Under the pieces are notes generated by a model. That model did no database searches. It had not been told where the DNA came from and saw only the letters and a program-made list of their open reading frames with translations. 64,000 nt of DNA from Amaranthus tricolor (taxonomy: Eukaryota > Streptophyta > Magnoliopsida > Caryophyllales > Amaranthaceae): NCBI RefSeq assembly GCF_026212465.1, contig NC_080061.1, positions 18,495,959 to 18,559,958 on the forward strand, read 5' to 3'. Position numbers and translations under genes: made by a program. Positions 22,161 to 33,300 of this stretch are shown here, piece by piece (positions within the stretch are counted from its first letter, which is position 1; every line of letters begins with the position of its first letter).

Positions 22161-23921
22161 CAAAAAAAAAAATGGTTGCTCATATAAAAAAAATATATGT
22201 GGTGATGGAAATTTATTTTTTATTTTTTATTTTTATTGATAAATAGTGGAGATTTATAATATTGGTAGAGAAATATACATGTATATGTGTGGTGTGTTTG
22301 TGTGTGTAAATTGGTGTAAAAAGATTTATTTTTGAGAAAAATATAAATAAATAATTAAAATTTATTTTTGGATGTGATCATGAAAATTATGTAAATTTTA
22401 TTGTTTAGATTTAATAGGGAATAAAGCATTGAAATTTATATATTTGTGATAAAAAAATGAGATCCCGTAGGTTTTGAAGATGATGGAAAAATTGTGTTTT
22501 TGGAGCATTTTTGGCTTTAAAATTAAGTTAAAAATACTTATACTATGTTATAAATTATGAAAATTGGTACTCGGGGGTTTTGACGCCTTCCGGACGCAAC
22601 GGTGAAGTCGGATTTTCAGTTTGACAGTTTTAAGATGAGTTTCTGGACAGATTGTATAGGCTGTCCGGTTTTGTGTATATACCATGTCATAGTATGTGAT
22701 GGATGTTCATGTTGTGTGTAGTATTCTAGGTATGGATGTGATTGTATATGTGTGTTATGGATGATTTGAGGAAAATGTGTATGTGTGCTTATTTCCCGAA
22801 TACGATTGAACCTTGTAGGAAGTCGATTCGTGACCGGGAATTGATTAAGACGCTTGCGAGTTGGTTATCTTGCTTAAGGTATGTACACGCAGCGTGGTTC
22901 GCATTAGTCCGATGTATCATGTATTAATGATACCCGAAAGTAAGGCATGGGTATATAGAACGAATAATGTTATCGTTCGAATCAATAATTTTATACATTG
23001 TTATGATAAGTAGAGGTAGTATGTCCTCACTAACTTAAAAGTGGACGTAGTATGACGTCAATCTTTATATATTGTTTTGATAAATGGAGGTAGTATGACC
23101 TCACTAACTTAAAAAGTGGACGTAGTATGACGTCAATTGGTGGAAAAGAATTACTCGCGGTATATGAGGGCATTATGAGCCACCGCGGGGGTATGCATAC
23201 TTAACTATAGACACCGAAGTAAGGCGAGTGTCTATGGTAGAGGCTTGCTTAGGGGTTAGCTCCCCCTAATGTATTGTCTCACTTATGGAGTTTGGAGTGT
23301 ACCGGCAGTATGGCTGGATAGTACAGCAGTATGGCTGACTAACTTTTACATGAAAATAAATATTCTTAATAAGCATGATCGAAGCGTACGGTTCTGTGAT
23401 TTGTTAGCTAATTAATTAAAACTTTCTCTTGTGTTATTATTTATTGGCATGCGACGTTCGCTGACGTGTGCTTTTGGTCTTAACGACCCTGCGATGATGT
23501 TGTGTCCTATCTGGGCAATGACTAGCAGTAAGTTAAGTTGCAGGTCTGGGGAGTGAGGATTGTCCCTTGAAGAAATAAATTATTAGGGTAGAAAAGTCTT
23601 AATAAGATCTTCAAAATTTAGTTTAAAGAACATTTGGTTTTTATGAGGCGACTTTCGTTCTCAAGTTGTAATAAGTAGATTTAACTTTTCGTTCTTATCC
23701 GCTGCTAAGAATTTCTTATTATCTAGTAGATCTTAATAACGCTAATAGAACTCGATCCGCACGTTTTCCTTAACTTCAAAACCGTTTTAAACTGTTTTCT
23801 AACATCCCGGTTTGACTCGGATTATAGTTGTCTCGTTTTTAAAAGGTCATTTTCTCTTTTCGTACGACCCGAGTTATTCCGATCTCTTTTCGTACGACCC
23901 GAGTTATTCCGAGATGTTACA
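21378..23921 (+). repeat. gypsy-1 3' LTR
   Basis: 2,544 bp; it differs from the 5' LTR by three visible substitutions and by an expanded (TA)n at about 22108-22155, which explains the length difference. Confidence 0.97.
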
Positions 23922-24353
23922 GCTTGTTCTTCAAGCGAAAATTCTTCAATTGAAAAATGTGGGTGTGGAGTTCCCTTTGCAAGGAGGGTTTCATGGACCA
24001 AGGAAAATCCTGGAAGAAGGTTTAATACTTGCGTTTTTTATGATCCTGATACAAAATCGAGGGGTTGCAAAAAGTTTAAATGGGTTGATGAACCTGAAAT
24101 GGCTGTTTGGCAAAGAAAACTCACTAACAAACTTGTGGAGGAAAAGCGACAATTGGCAACCGAAATCAAGATTTTGACATCAAGGATTTCTTGCTTGGAA
24201 CATGAAAAGGAACAAGCATTTTCAGAAATTAAAATGATTAAGAAGAAATGGATGAATGAGAGGGAGCATGTAAATCAGATTAAAAGCTTTGTATTAGGGT
24301 TTTTGTTTTGTTTTGTGTTGGTGTTTCTTGTAAAAATCAAGGGTACTAATTGA

Positions 24354-25109
24354 AGTTTAGGACCTAGTTAAGCCTAATTGTAACATTGATTTGGATATTG
24401 TAACATGATGATGATGATGAATGAATGAATTAAATTTTTAGTCAAGGCTGTGATGTGCTGTGTTTTCTGTTGGTGTGTTCTGTTCTGTGCTGTGCCAATT
24501 GTTGTTGTTTGTCTTGATTTGGATATTAGCTTAATTGTTGGTGTTTTCTGTGCTCAGCCTGAAATGGATATGGCCAATACACTTTAGTTCAATTACTGAT
24601 TATGGCCAATACATAATCAGGATGATTTTAGTGCTGTGCTGTGCTGTGTTTTGTTTTCTGGATATGGGCAATACATTTTGTGTTGTGCTGTGTTTTCTGG
24701 ATATGGCCAATACATGCTGCACAGCCTAAAATGGATGATTTTAGTTCAATTACTGATTAGTCAAGGCTCACTTTTGCTCCACATGATCAGTTCATTACTG
24801 CATACTGATTCAATTTGATGATCCAAACACATTGCTGCATACTCAACTTAAATTATTGAACTGATCAGTTCAACTTCAAACACATAGTTCAACTGATCAG
24901 TTAAATTCTTTTACTCCACATGATCAGTTCAATTACTGATTCACACACATAGTTCAAGATAGTACATTCTGAGTTCAAGATTCACACACATTCTGATTTT
25001 CTGCATACTCATCTTCAAATTGTGAACTGATTCAAAGCACAACAAGTACTGATCATTTCAATTACTGATTCAAATTACTGATTTGATTCAAACACATAGT
25101 GCAAATAAT
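24354..25109. other. Intergenic spacer between the convergent MULE genes
   Basis: About 750 bp of degenerate short repeats: GATATGGCCAATACA and TGTGCTGTGTTTTCTGG recur at 24480-24720, and GATCAGTTCAA, TTCAATTACTGATT and AACACATAGTTCAA recur at 24740-25110. No ORF. It separates the 3' ends of the GRF and transposase genes. Confidence 0.6.
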
Positions 25110-27317
25110 TCAAATTACAGCAACATTACATTCTGAAGTAGATAGTTCGACATTACATACTGATCCGGCCTCGTGGACAAAGTCTTTGGCATCTAATTTT
25201 CTAAGCACGATACAAGCAACGGCATGTTTGCAAGGAATCCCTATAAGGTCCCAACTTCCACAATGGCAAGTTCTATTGGCCAAGTTTACAACGTAACAGT
25301 CTTCAATATCATCCACCTCAAACTCATACACATCCACTGGGATTACCCTTAAACCATATATTTCTTTTGCATTTTTTTCAATAATTTTGGTGATAGCTGG
25401 CATCAACACACCTTGAAAGTTACTCAACCCTTCTCTTTTGGCTGCGCTTCGTTGCATTACATATCTCCTAATCCACTCCATTAGAGAAATTATAGGCTTC
25501 CCCCTTACTTCTACTAACACATTATTGACTCACAATTATTGTTCAATAACATCCCAGACTTACTCCTACTACAAAAAGCATGCCTAGCCCAGTGTTTTGC
25601 AGGAATAGCAGCTAGATATGCATATGCGTCAATAGAAATATTCTTTATTACATTCATTTCTCTATCAAAATGATTCTGTAAACGTAAATTGTTACTAATT
25701 AGTTTGACATTACATTCATTTCTGTATCTAAATGATTCTATAAACAAAAATGATTCAATACCTTGTTGTAGGCTCTGGCTGCACTCCAAAAGTGTTGTTT
25801 GAACAACTCTCCAGGGAACTTGATCTTGAAGTTCGCCCATATATGCCTACAGCAGAACCTAATTTCACAATCAGGAACCACTGAGTTCAAAGCTTCAACC
25901 AAACCCTGCATTTTCCACAAGATTTTTTAGGGTTATAACATTAGTTACATTTGAAACAAGAAATGTATTAACAAGAAATTACCTTTTGCCTATCGCTCAT
26001 GAAGGTGAAAGCTTCACCTTCTGCTTGAACCCAACTACTCGATGCAGTTACCGACCTAAGGTCTTCCACCAGAAGATTTAGAAACCAAATCCATGTTTCT
26101 ACATTTTCAGTTTCAACCACAGCCCATGCAATGGGAAAGATATTATTGTTCCCATCTTTACCTACAGCAGTCAACAAAACCCCAGGGAATTTTCCCTTCA
26201 GATGTGCCCCATCAACACCTATAATAGGCCTACAGCCAGCTACAAACCCCTCCTTACACACTGTCAAGCATATATACATCCTTTGGAACAAAGGTGGGGG
26301 TGTGTCTATTCCAATGCATTTAACGATTGCTGTGCTTCCTGGATTAAACGTCCTTATTGCTTCCGCATAATCCCACACCCTGCTATACTCTTCACTAGCA
26401 TCACCATATAGCATTTTCATTGCAATTCTTTTAGCCATGTAACACTTAGAATACTTCACTTCACAACCTAACTCTCTATTAACCCGTTTCTTAAATGCCT
26501 TTAATTCCCAAGTTGGATTGTCCCTCCAATCATCTATGTATTTCTCAGCTAAATACAAAGCAGTGACTTTCTTATTTTGGTGTTGGTGACCACATGTGTG
26601 GTTTAAAAAATAACTCCTTATTTGAACTGTCTCCTCATCTTTCAATTTCACGGCATGAACCTTAAAATAACACTTCTTCTCCTTCCCACAAACACAGTTC
26701 ACAATTCTACCTTTCAATTTCATGCAATCGCATCTGTTGTAGCAATACACACTGATCCTATTTGTACCATTATGCAGGTAATAATAATTGTAACCAGATT
26801 CAATAGCATGGTACCTTAGTGCTTTTCTAAACACATATGTCGAAGGAAACTTAAGGCCTAAAGACAAATTAATGTTACCCTTGAAATCAACCTTAGGGTT
26901 GAATGTAGGATAGCTGCATATACCTTCCTCATCATCATTCAAGGCACTCAAATCATAATCATCAGACTGCGGTTCATCATCATTAAAGTACATGTCTGTG
27001 TTGTTTTGCTCATCAACCTCCTTATCTAATATCAACCTAATTTCCTCATCATCTATAAACACATCATCAAGACCATAAACTACATTTTCCGCAAACAAAT
27101 CAGAATCATCCTCATATTCATCTTCATTAACACATGTATAATCATCATCACTACTACTATCCTCAACCTCATCAGCATTACCATCTACATTTGCTAAAAC
27201 CAACTCAGAACTTTCAATCAACACATCATCTACCCTTACATTACCCACCTCAGTTGACAACTCACACTGCTTCTTTTTCGAATCAATGGCTTTTTTACGG
27301 ATTGTCAATTTCTTCAT
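25110..27317 (-). pseudogene. MURA-type MULE transposase, three exons, frameshifted
   Basis: Exon 1 is 27317-25983, exon 2 25905-25762, exon 3 25675-25110. The introns are 77 and 86 bp with GT/AG borders and phase 0. An acidic N-terminal region leads to the plant MuDR N-terminal domain (DFKGNINLSLGLKFPS, FRKALRYHAIESGY) and a Cys-rich patch. The MULE catalytic domain follows, with Asp369 in IIGVDGAHLKG and Asp442 in FTFMSDRQK, then CRHIWANFKIKFPG and the third-acid motif NNNCES. Immediately after CES (25521-25533) the frame breaks. The next frame continues with the C-terminal conserved stretch and the SWIM zinc finger CHCGSWDLIGIPCKHA (25265-25200). The protein end is short compared with relatives. 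Its normal job is cutting and pasting elements with matching TIRs in the nucleus. Transcription would start from the right TIR, 320 bp upstream. Confidence 0.92.
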
Positions 27318-27634
27318 CTTAGCTAATTTTTACGGATTGATATAGCTAATTTTAAGAACCCTAATACAGTATTCAGATACAACAGCAATCAAATTACAAA
27401 TTAAAAGATATGAAACAACAAATTCCAATACAAAAAACGCTGCAAGAGGGAAGCAAATCTGAAAACGAAAAAATTTAAAATTATAACTAAGATGCAACAA
27501 AGAAGTACAAAACCATAATTAATTAGTAGTACATACCGGATTTGCTTAGAAATTCCAATGAAATGAAGTTACGAGGTGGATGGGAGCGAAATGAGAAGGT
27601 AGAGCAATGGAAGAATGGTTGGAAGAGAAAGCAA

Positions 27635-27861
27635 GATTGAGTGCTGCGAATTGAAAAGAAGGAGAATTAGGTTAATAAAGGTAACACGTGACTGGCACGT
27701 GCTGGTCAACGTCAAATGTACCGGTCAAACGCCTAATTCCGTTACAAGGTAGTCTTTTGCAAAATATTGTATTATGTAAGGTAGTTTTTTGCAAAATTTT
27801 TTATTTAAGGTAGTTATTTGCAAAATTGGGTTTATGTTAGGTAGTTTTTTAACATTTTGTC
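27635..27861 (-). repeat. MULE right terminal inverted repeat
   Basis: 227 bp, inverted match to 11910-12138. It lies upstream of the transposase ATG at 27317 and contains two CACGTG G-boxes, so it is the likely transposase promoter. Confidence 0.95.

Positions 27862-27939
<78 letters not shown>
27862..27939. repeat. (TTA)n microsatellite
   Basis: About 78 bp of TTA units starting directly at the MULE right end. Together with 11887-11909 it marks the MULE target. Confidence 0.95.
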
Positions 27940-27943
<4 letters not shown>

Positions 27944-27944
27944 T

Positions 27945-29102
27945 GTATGTCGATCCTACCTATGGCATGGTGAAATAGAGAGTAGATCCCTAGAGAATGT
28001 GAATTGTGAGAAGGTATGCAGGCCCAAACAAGAGGGAGGGCTAGGCATCCAGAACCTACAGCTGTTGAACCTAGTAGCTGTAAGGAAAATAGCTTGGCAT
28101 ATAAGCTCAAAAAAGACTCCCTCCGGGTAAAATGGGTACATGAAGTGTATATGAAAGGAGGACGATGGGAGTTGTTCAACGCCCCTATCACGGCAAGTTA
28201 GGTGATCAAAAAACTATGTCGAGTAAAGGAAATTGAGAAACTGGATGAAATCCCCAAATTACTCCATCGACGCCGTCTACTAGGTACCGTAAATAAAGTT
28301 CGTCGGACAAATTCGGTATAGAACAGAGGTGTTATACCTAAAAGTTGCTTCGTGGCTTGGCTTGCCTGCCATAAAAGACTCAAAACAAAACAAAGGCTCA
28401 AGAGCGTGGGAGTGGTGGAGGATGATCGATGCCCGATATGTGATTCATAAGTCGAAACGACCGAGCACCTCTTCTTCAACTGCGACTTTAGCTATCAATG
28501 TGTGGAAAGCTCTTAAGAGATGGTTGGGTGTCACATGGAGCATCAAGAACATGAATGACCTACATCGCAAATGTTGAATGGCTAAAAAACAATGGTGTCA
28601 CTTGTAGTAGCTATCTTTGCCAACCTCATCTACACTATTTAGAATGTGAGAAATGAAGTTGTGTGGCTGAAGAAGGTTGCGACAATTCAGAGGGTAGTTG
28701 ACACTATTAAAGCTGACTCAAAAATTAGACTCAGCTCCCTAACTCTCAATGAGTCCACTTCTCTTTGGTTGAGGAATCTGTAAATAATGACTATCCCTTG
28801 CCTGGGTTGTCCTGGTCCGTACTATTGGGTCCCGTTTCGCTGAGTGGCCTAGTAGCTTTTGTTTTTTTTTGTTTTTTTTTTTGTCTAGCTCTTTAGGCCA
28901 TGTTAGTTTGTATCGTCGTTGTGGCTTTTTTTGAGATTTCTTTGCTTCTTCTTTGCACATGAAGAGTGAGATAAGTAAACCTTCCTATAAGGTGGGCCTC
29001 TCTTTCACAGTTGACAAGGAGATCCAGAGGTACCTGAGTTATTTTTTACCCTGCTGTAATTATTTGTTTGTATTTAATAGAAAATCGTTTAACAAAAAAA
29101 AG
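27945..29102 (+). pseudogene. LINE 3' end: zf-RVT region, 3'UTR and A-rich tail
   Basis: Plus-strand frames give RSYLWHGEIESRS, CRPKQEGGLGIQNLQLLN and WVHEVYMKGGRWELF, then TEHLFFNCDFSYQC, the zf-RVT C-terminal region found in plant LINE ORF2 proteins. Several frameshifts are present. About 350 bp of non-coding DNA follows and ends in an A-rich tract at 29092-29102, the expected LINE 3' terminus. The 5' side is cut by the TTA repeat. Confidence 0.8.
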
Positions 29103-29105
29103 TTA

Positions 29106-29357
29106 CTCCCTTCGTTTTCATATTATTCTCAAATAAAATTTATAAATTCTAGTGTCATAACTTTGACTATGATTAATCATCAATCTATATGAAAAAAATC
29201 TATTCATGTGGAATCTTTTTTGATTCATCTCAATATATATTTTCTAAAAATTAACTTTTTAGAATTTTTAAAAACTTACAATTAAAATTATTTAACTTTA
29301 AAATTTGCATTAGAATCTATGCAAAAAGCGATTGTGAAGAACAAATGAAAATAGATG

Positions 29358-29360
<3 letters not shown>
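29106..29360. mobile_element. Stowaway-like MITE, copy 2
   Basis: 255 bp, CTCCCTTCGTTTTC at the left and AAAATAGATGAAG at the right, with flanking TA (29104-29105, 29361-29362). Same family and length as 11138-11392, moderately diverged. Confidence 0.85.

Positions 29361-29415
<55 letters not shown>
29361..29415. repeat. (TTA)n microsatellite
   Basis: About 55 bp of TTA units directly after MITE copy 2, as after copy 1. Confidence 0.95.
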
Positions 29416-29868
29416 AAAATTTACCTAGAATAATCTAACATTTTCATGATTTTCTTATAATAATCTCACATATTGATTAACTACGAATAATGTCAACTTT
29501 AAAGGGTATTTGCCTGGAGTAAACTTCAATTACACAATGACTTACTATAGTAGGTAATTCATCATAATAAATAAACTGAAATTAATTTAAAATTAGCGAA
29601 AAATATAAAAAATATACATAAAAAATTCTGAACTATAAAAAACATCATAAATTCTTTTTAACATTTGTTTAGCATTTTTCAATATTTTATTTTAATTTAT
29701 CTTTTTTTAAAGAAAAAAAACTTGCTATACCAAGTCATCCGATTACCAGATTTACTGTAGAAAAATACACCTCAAAGTTCATATTATTCATGATTAATCA
29801 ATAGGTGAAATTATTGTAGGAAAATGATGAAAAGGTTGGATTATTCTAAGTAATGTTTTCTTATTATT
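29416..29868. mobile_element. Foldback-type MITE, copy 2
   Basis: Left ACCTAGAATAATCTAAC and right GGTTGGATTATTCTAAGTAA are inverted copies, with long inverted repeats through the element. It is the same family as 11451-11886 and sits in the same position relative to the Stowaway-like MITE and TTA array. Confidence 0.75.
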
Positions 29869-29876
29869 ATTATTTT

Positions 29877-29877
<1 letters not shown>

Positions 29878-29933
<56 letters not shown>

Positions 29934-29953
29934 AACAACAATAATAATAATAA
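29878..29953. repeat. (TTA)n(AAC)n(AAT)n microsatellite
   Basis: About 75 bp of trinucleotide repeats, with an AACAACAAC switch near the right end. Confidence 0.95.
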
Positions 29954-29954
29954 G

Positions 29955-30300
29955 TGTTGTTAAGTTGTTTACAAGATTTCAACATGAGCAAGACATTGTA
30001 GATGCTTTGAATGAATTCTTTTCTAATATCATCTTTCCTCCTACTAATGTTACTCCTATTAATCTTGTCCAAAAGTTGCTAATGCTTCTCATGAAAAAGA
30101 TTTCAAGCTTAACTCATGTTGCTAAGTTATTTACAAGATTATTGAAAAAATCCTTATTTCGAAGCTTCAAAAGGTGGTGTGTGACACTATGGATATGATC
30201 TCATTTGAGGTTATACTTGGTCTTCTATCACTCCTAGGTTTATGCTTAAGATTGACATGGCCAAGGCCTATGATTCCATTGAATGAATGTTTTCATCAGT
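29955..30300 (+). pseudogene. LINE reverse-transcriptase fragment
   Basis: Plus-strand frames contain DIVDALNEFFSNI and a KILTSKLQKV-like stretch. PRFMLKIDMAKAYDSIE follows, the LINE RT motif that includes the first catalytic Asp, with frameshifts between. It lies downstream of LINE C-terminal sequence, the wrong order for one element, so it is a separate fragment. Confidence 0.75.
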
Positions 30301-33300
30301 TTTTTGTGTTAACAGCATTTCATCCAACCCCCCACCTAACAAGCATTTCACTATCAGTAATTAATTATAAATAATACTTAAACAACAATGAAGGAGTAAA
30401 CCACAACATCGTACATCTACTGGCTAAGATTTTAATTATCTGACAATTGATTCTTAATACGGTGAATCCGAGTAGATAAAATCTATGGCATTAATGGATA
30501 TTTTAGGTCATAAAAGAGTATTTAGATGATGTCCATATTTATAAAGTGAGGTTTAGCTTTATAAGCTTAACTTTGTTGTTAGAAGGCTCCCAAGATCTTG
30601 CTTTCTCCCTTCATTTCCTCCCTTTTCCTCCAACTCCTTCATCCAAATAGTGCATTAGTAGAGATGGATGGCAATCAACAAGGTCCGGATTTGGGTCCTG
30701 CTCTTGAAAACGAATTTGGATCCGAGTCCACCTAGATCTGATCCAAATTTGTCCCGTTGTCATCCCTAACCATGACAAAAGGTTCAAGGATGCTTGATGG
30801 GTATCATTGTTGTATCAGTACCTAATTCATCAGCAACAACACGAACAAATTGTCTATCTGCTTTATAGATGAAAAATTGACATTAGATACAGAGACTACA
30901 GTGTCATGGGCTATAGAAAAGATGCAATTAACAAAAAAAGCAACTTTGAAATTGATTTCAAGTACCATTAGTCATGTCAATGGATGTAGATATCAGATAC
31001 TATGATGTCAATAACCAACAAAGTCTGAGAACAACGTACAAAAATATACTTCGCAAAGAAGAACGGAAATAAGCGAGTTAACTACAAATTTAGAAAAATT
31101 CAACAAAAACGGGAAGAAGACATAAAAGTAAGAAAGGGAAGTTGTTGATTGCGATCTACAAAAGAAAACAAAATTGAGAAGAGCAAGGACAAATTCATTT
31201 ATCACAAATGCCTCTCCTATTTCATTTTTCACAAAACTAAGGCATTATTCTCATCACGTAAATTTCATAGATTAAATTGATTTTTTTGCTGATCTAAAAT
31301 GATTTAGAGACATTTTAACAGAGAGACAAATTCGCCTTTGATCAAGTACGAGAAAGCAATGAACAATACAATGGCGGCAAAGAGTGTAAAGATCCCTTCA
31401 CTACAGCGAAATCATTGATTCTTTGTTTATCCACTTTTTGAGACACTACTGATTGAAGTAGAAATATTCTATCATCACAACCACAAACCACATAACTCTA
31501 ATCAAGAGACTTAGATACATAATTCATCATCTAAATTGGCTGAGCATTTTTAAGTCAAAAATTCTACCATTGGTGGCAAAGCACCAATAACAACTACTCA
31601 AACTCAAGATCAAATCGAAAAGCTAGTATTCAACAGTCAAAAATCAATTGACGGAGTAGGTTTGCATCACAGACACTTTGAAAACATTCATTTCGAATCT
31701 CGCCACCTATTGGGTTCAACATCTTCAAGGCCAACAATTATGCCTGTAAACCTACAAGCTCATAAGAGGACAAACAAATAAGGCTTCAACAAAATCAAAT
31801 CCATCTAAGATTAGCTTCGGAGATTGTATAGTAGTATTTTGTGCAAATTAAGGTAAGCGACATCAACTTTGTCTTTGATGGAATGAGAATGACAAAAAAA
31901 AAAAAAAAAAAAAAAAAAAAGGCTTCAAGCTAAAAGGACAAACAAATAAGGCTTCAAATAAGGCTTGAACAAAGTCAAATCCATTTAGACTATCTATCAA
32001 CTTGAAAACAACACATATAAAAAGCAAAAATTATATGACACACTACTGAAGTTGAAAATATATTTGATTAAAAAATAAAACACGAACATTAAACCCATTG
32101 AAACGTTGATCAATAAAACCTACCAAGATACTACCACTTTCATCATTTAGACTCACAAAACAAAATTAAAAGCAACCAAATAAAAATGACAAGCAACAAA
32201 ACAGAACTTAAAAGTAAACCAAAAATAGTCAATGAAACATCATTCTACTTCAAATGATGAACACCCTACTGGTTCCCGAGATACGATACCGAGAAGTCGA
32301 AGTAAGCTCAAACTATTTTTGTTTGTAGAAAATTGCAGAGTAAATGATTAAAGCATCAAACTATACCGAGAAGTCAAAGTAAGCTCTACCGATTCAGTGG
32401 ATGAAAGGTGTACTTGATCAATCTTAACTAACATACTTACACTTTTCACAAGATCAAGATTGATCAGCTTGCACATGTTTGTTGAATGCTCATATTGAAG
32501 TATATCATTTGTTGAGTTTTTCAATCCTTCTATCAATAGCACTACACATGGAAACATATACACATTAAGCTTCTGTCTAGCAAAAAGGAAAAAATTAATG
32601 CTTAATCGTAAACTCATAGGTGCTGACTCCAAAAAGAAGAGAAATGCAAGACGACCTGGCACAAGTACTTTTTTAAACAAGATGAATGAGTCTTTGGGTC
32701 GATGAAATTGCTTTTTTTAGACAAGATCTCGCAAAAACTGAAAGTGAAGTAATCAAAATTAATAATAATTTTTATGAGTGTTTTTGCTTCCAAATAGTAT
32801 CGATAGTATACTCCATGAATGTATGAGTAAAGCTCAGAGAAAGTAGAAAATATCAACTTCTTTAAGAGCATATAATAGAGTTAAGAAACTTAGATCATTT
32901 TTTAAAACTCATTAATGATATGAGAAAAAAGATACGAGAAACTTAGATCACATAATAATCAAAAAGTTTTAATCTTTAACAAAAGCCACATCATAATTGA
33001 TACTAAAAACACAAATCAATCAAAAAGTTTCATAAGAATTTGCCGTTGTTTTGAAATGGCCCCAAGATTCATCCAAAATTGGCAACTAAGCAGAATGCAA
33101 GTAATCAATTGTGGCTATAAGCACTACATTGAATCATTGATAAAATGGAAAACAACCCACCATCATGATAGTAATTATCAAAAAAAAGTAAGAAAAAATC
33201 AAGTGCCAATAAATTCTAGGGTTTGAAATTAGAAACCCCCATTTCATCAAATTAAGCATCTAAATGAAAAGAAAAAGAACATCAGCGTCTAATTGCTTGA

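Larger units (their letters stand above)
12282..23921 (+). mobile_element. Full-length, very young Ty3/gypsy chromovirus-like retrotransposon (gypsy-1)
   Basis: 11,640 bp with LTRs of 2,513 and 2,544 bp, TG...CA ends, 5-bp duplication GCTTG (12277-12281 and 23922-23926), Met-tRNA primer site, polypurine tract, and gag-protease-RT-RNase H-integrase order. The integrase ends in a chromodomain-like tail (ATWETE...YPHLF), which fits the chromoviruses, probably the Tekay/Del clade. I see only three base substitutions between the LTRs (13446/22573, 14328/23455, 14665/23792) plus a longer (TA)n in the 3' LTR, so insertion was very recent. Two in-frame TAG codons interrupt gag-pol. It inserted into codon 4 of the MULE GRF gene. 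Confidence 0.97.
12271..24353 (+). pseudogene. MULE second gene: GRF zinc-finger, coiled-coil, membrane-anchored protein, split by a gypsy insertion
   Basis: The ATG and first 11 bases are at 12271-12281. The rest continues in frame from 23927 to the TGA at 24351-24353, once the nested retrotransposon and one GCTTG duplication are ignored. The uninterrupted gene would have 145 codons and no stop. After a Ser-rich start, residues ~15-60 match a GRF-type zinc finger: CGCG, NPGRRF, CVFYDPD, CKKFKWVDE, i.e. the C-x-C...GR-x-F...C...C-x-F-x-W pattern. A charged heptad-like helix follows (~65-120), then a C-terminal hydrophobic segment (FVLGFLFCFVLVFLV). GRF fingers in DNA-repair proteins bind single-stranded DNA; its role in a transposon is unknown. 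It converges on the transposase gene, the position occupied by mudrB in maize MuDR. The insertion separates promoter and start codon from the body. Confidence 0.85.
11910..27861. mobile_element. Mutator-like element (MULE) with two convergent genes, carrying a nested gypsy element
   Basis: Terminal inverted repeats of about 228 bp (11910-12138 and 27635-27861) bracket a spliced MURA-type transposase on the minus strand and a GRF zinc-finger gene on the plus strand. Removing the nested gypsy element and one copy of its duplication leaves about 4.3 kb, a normal MULE size. It is inserted in a (TTA)n tract, so the expected ~9-bp duplication is consistent (TTATTATTA on both sides) but not informative. 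The transposase has a frameshift and the second gene is split, so this copy is now non-autonomous. Confidence 0.93.

Noticed and set aside
27789..28130. ORF with a poly-Ile stretch leading into LINE-like protein
   Set aside because: The poly-Ile part is the TTA microsatellite and MULE end; only the part after 27945 is LINE-derived.
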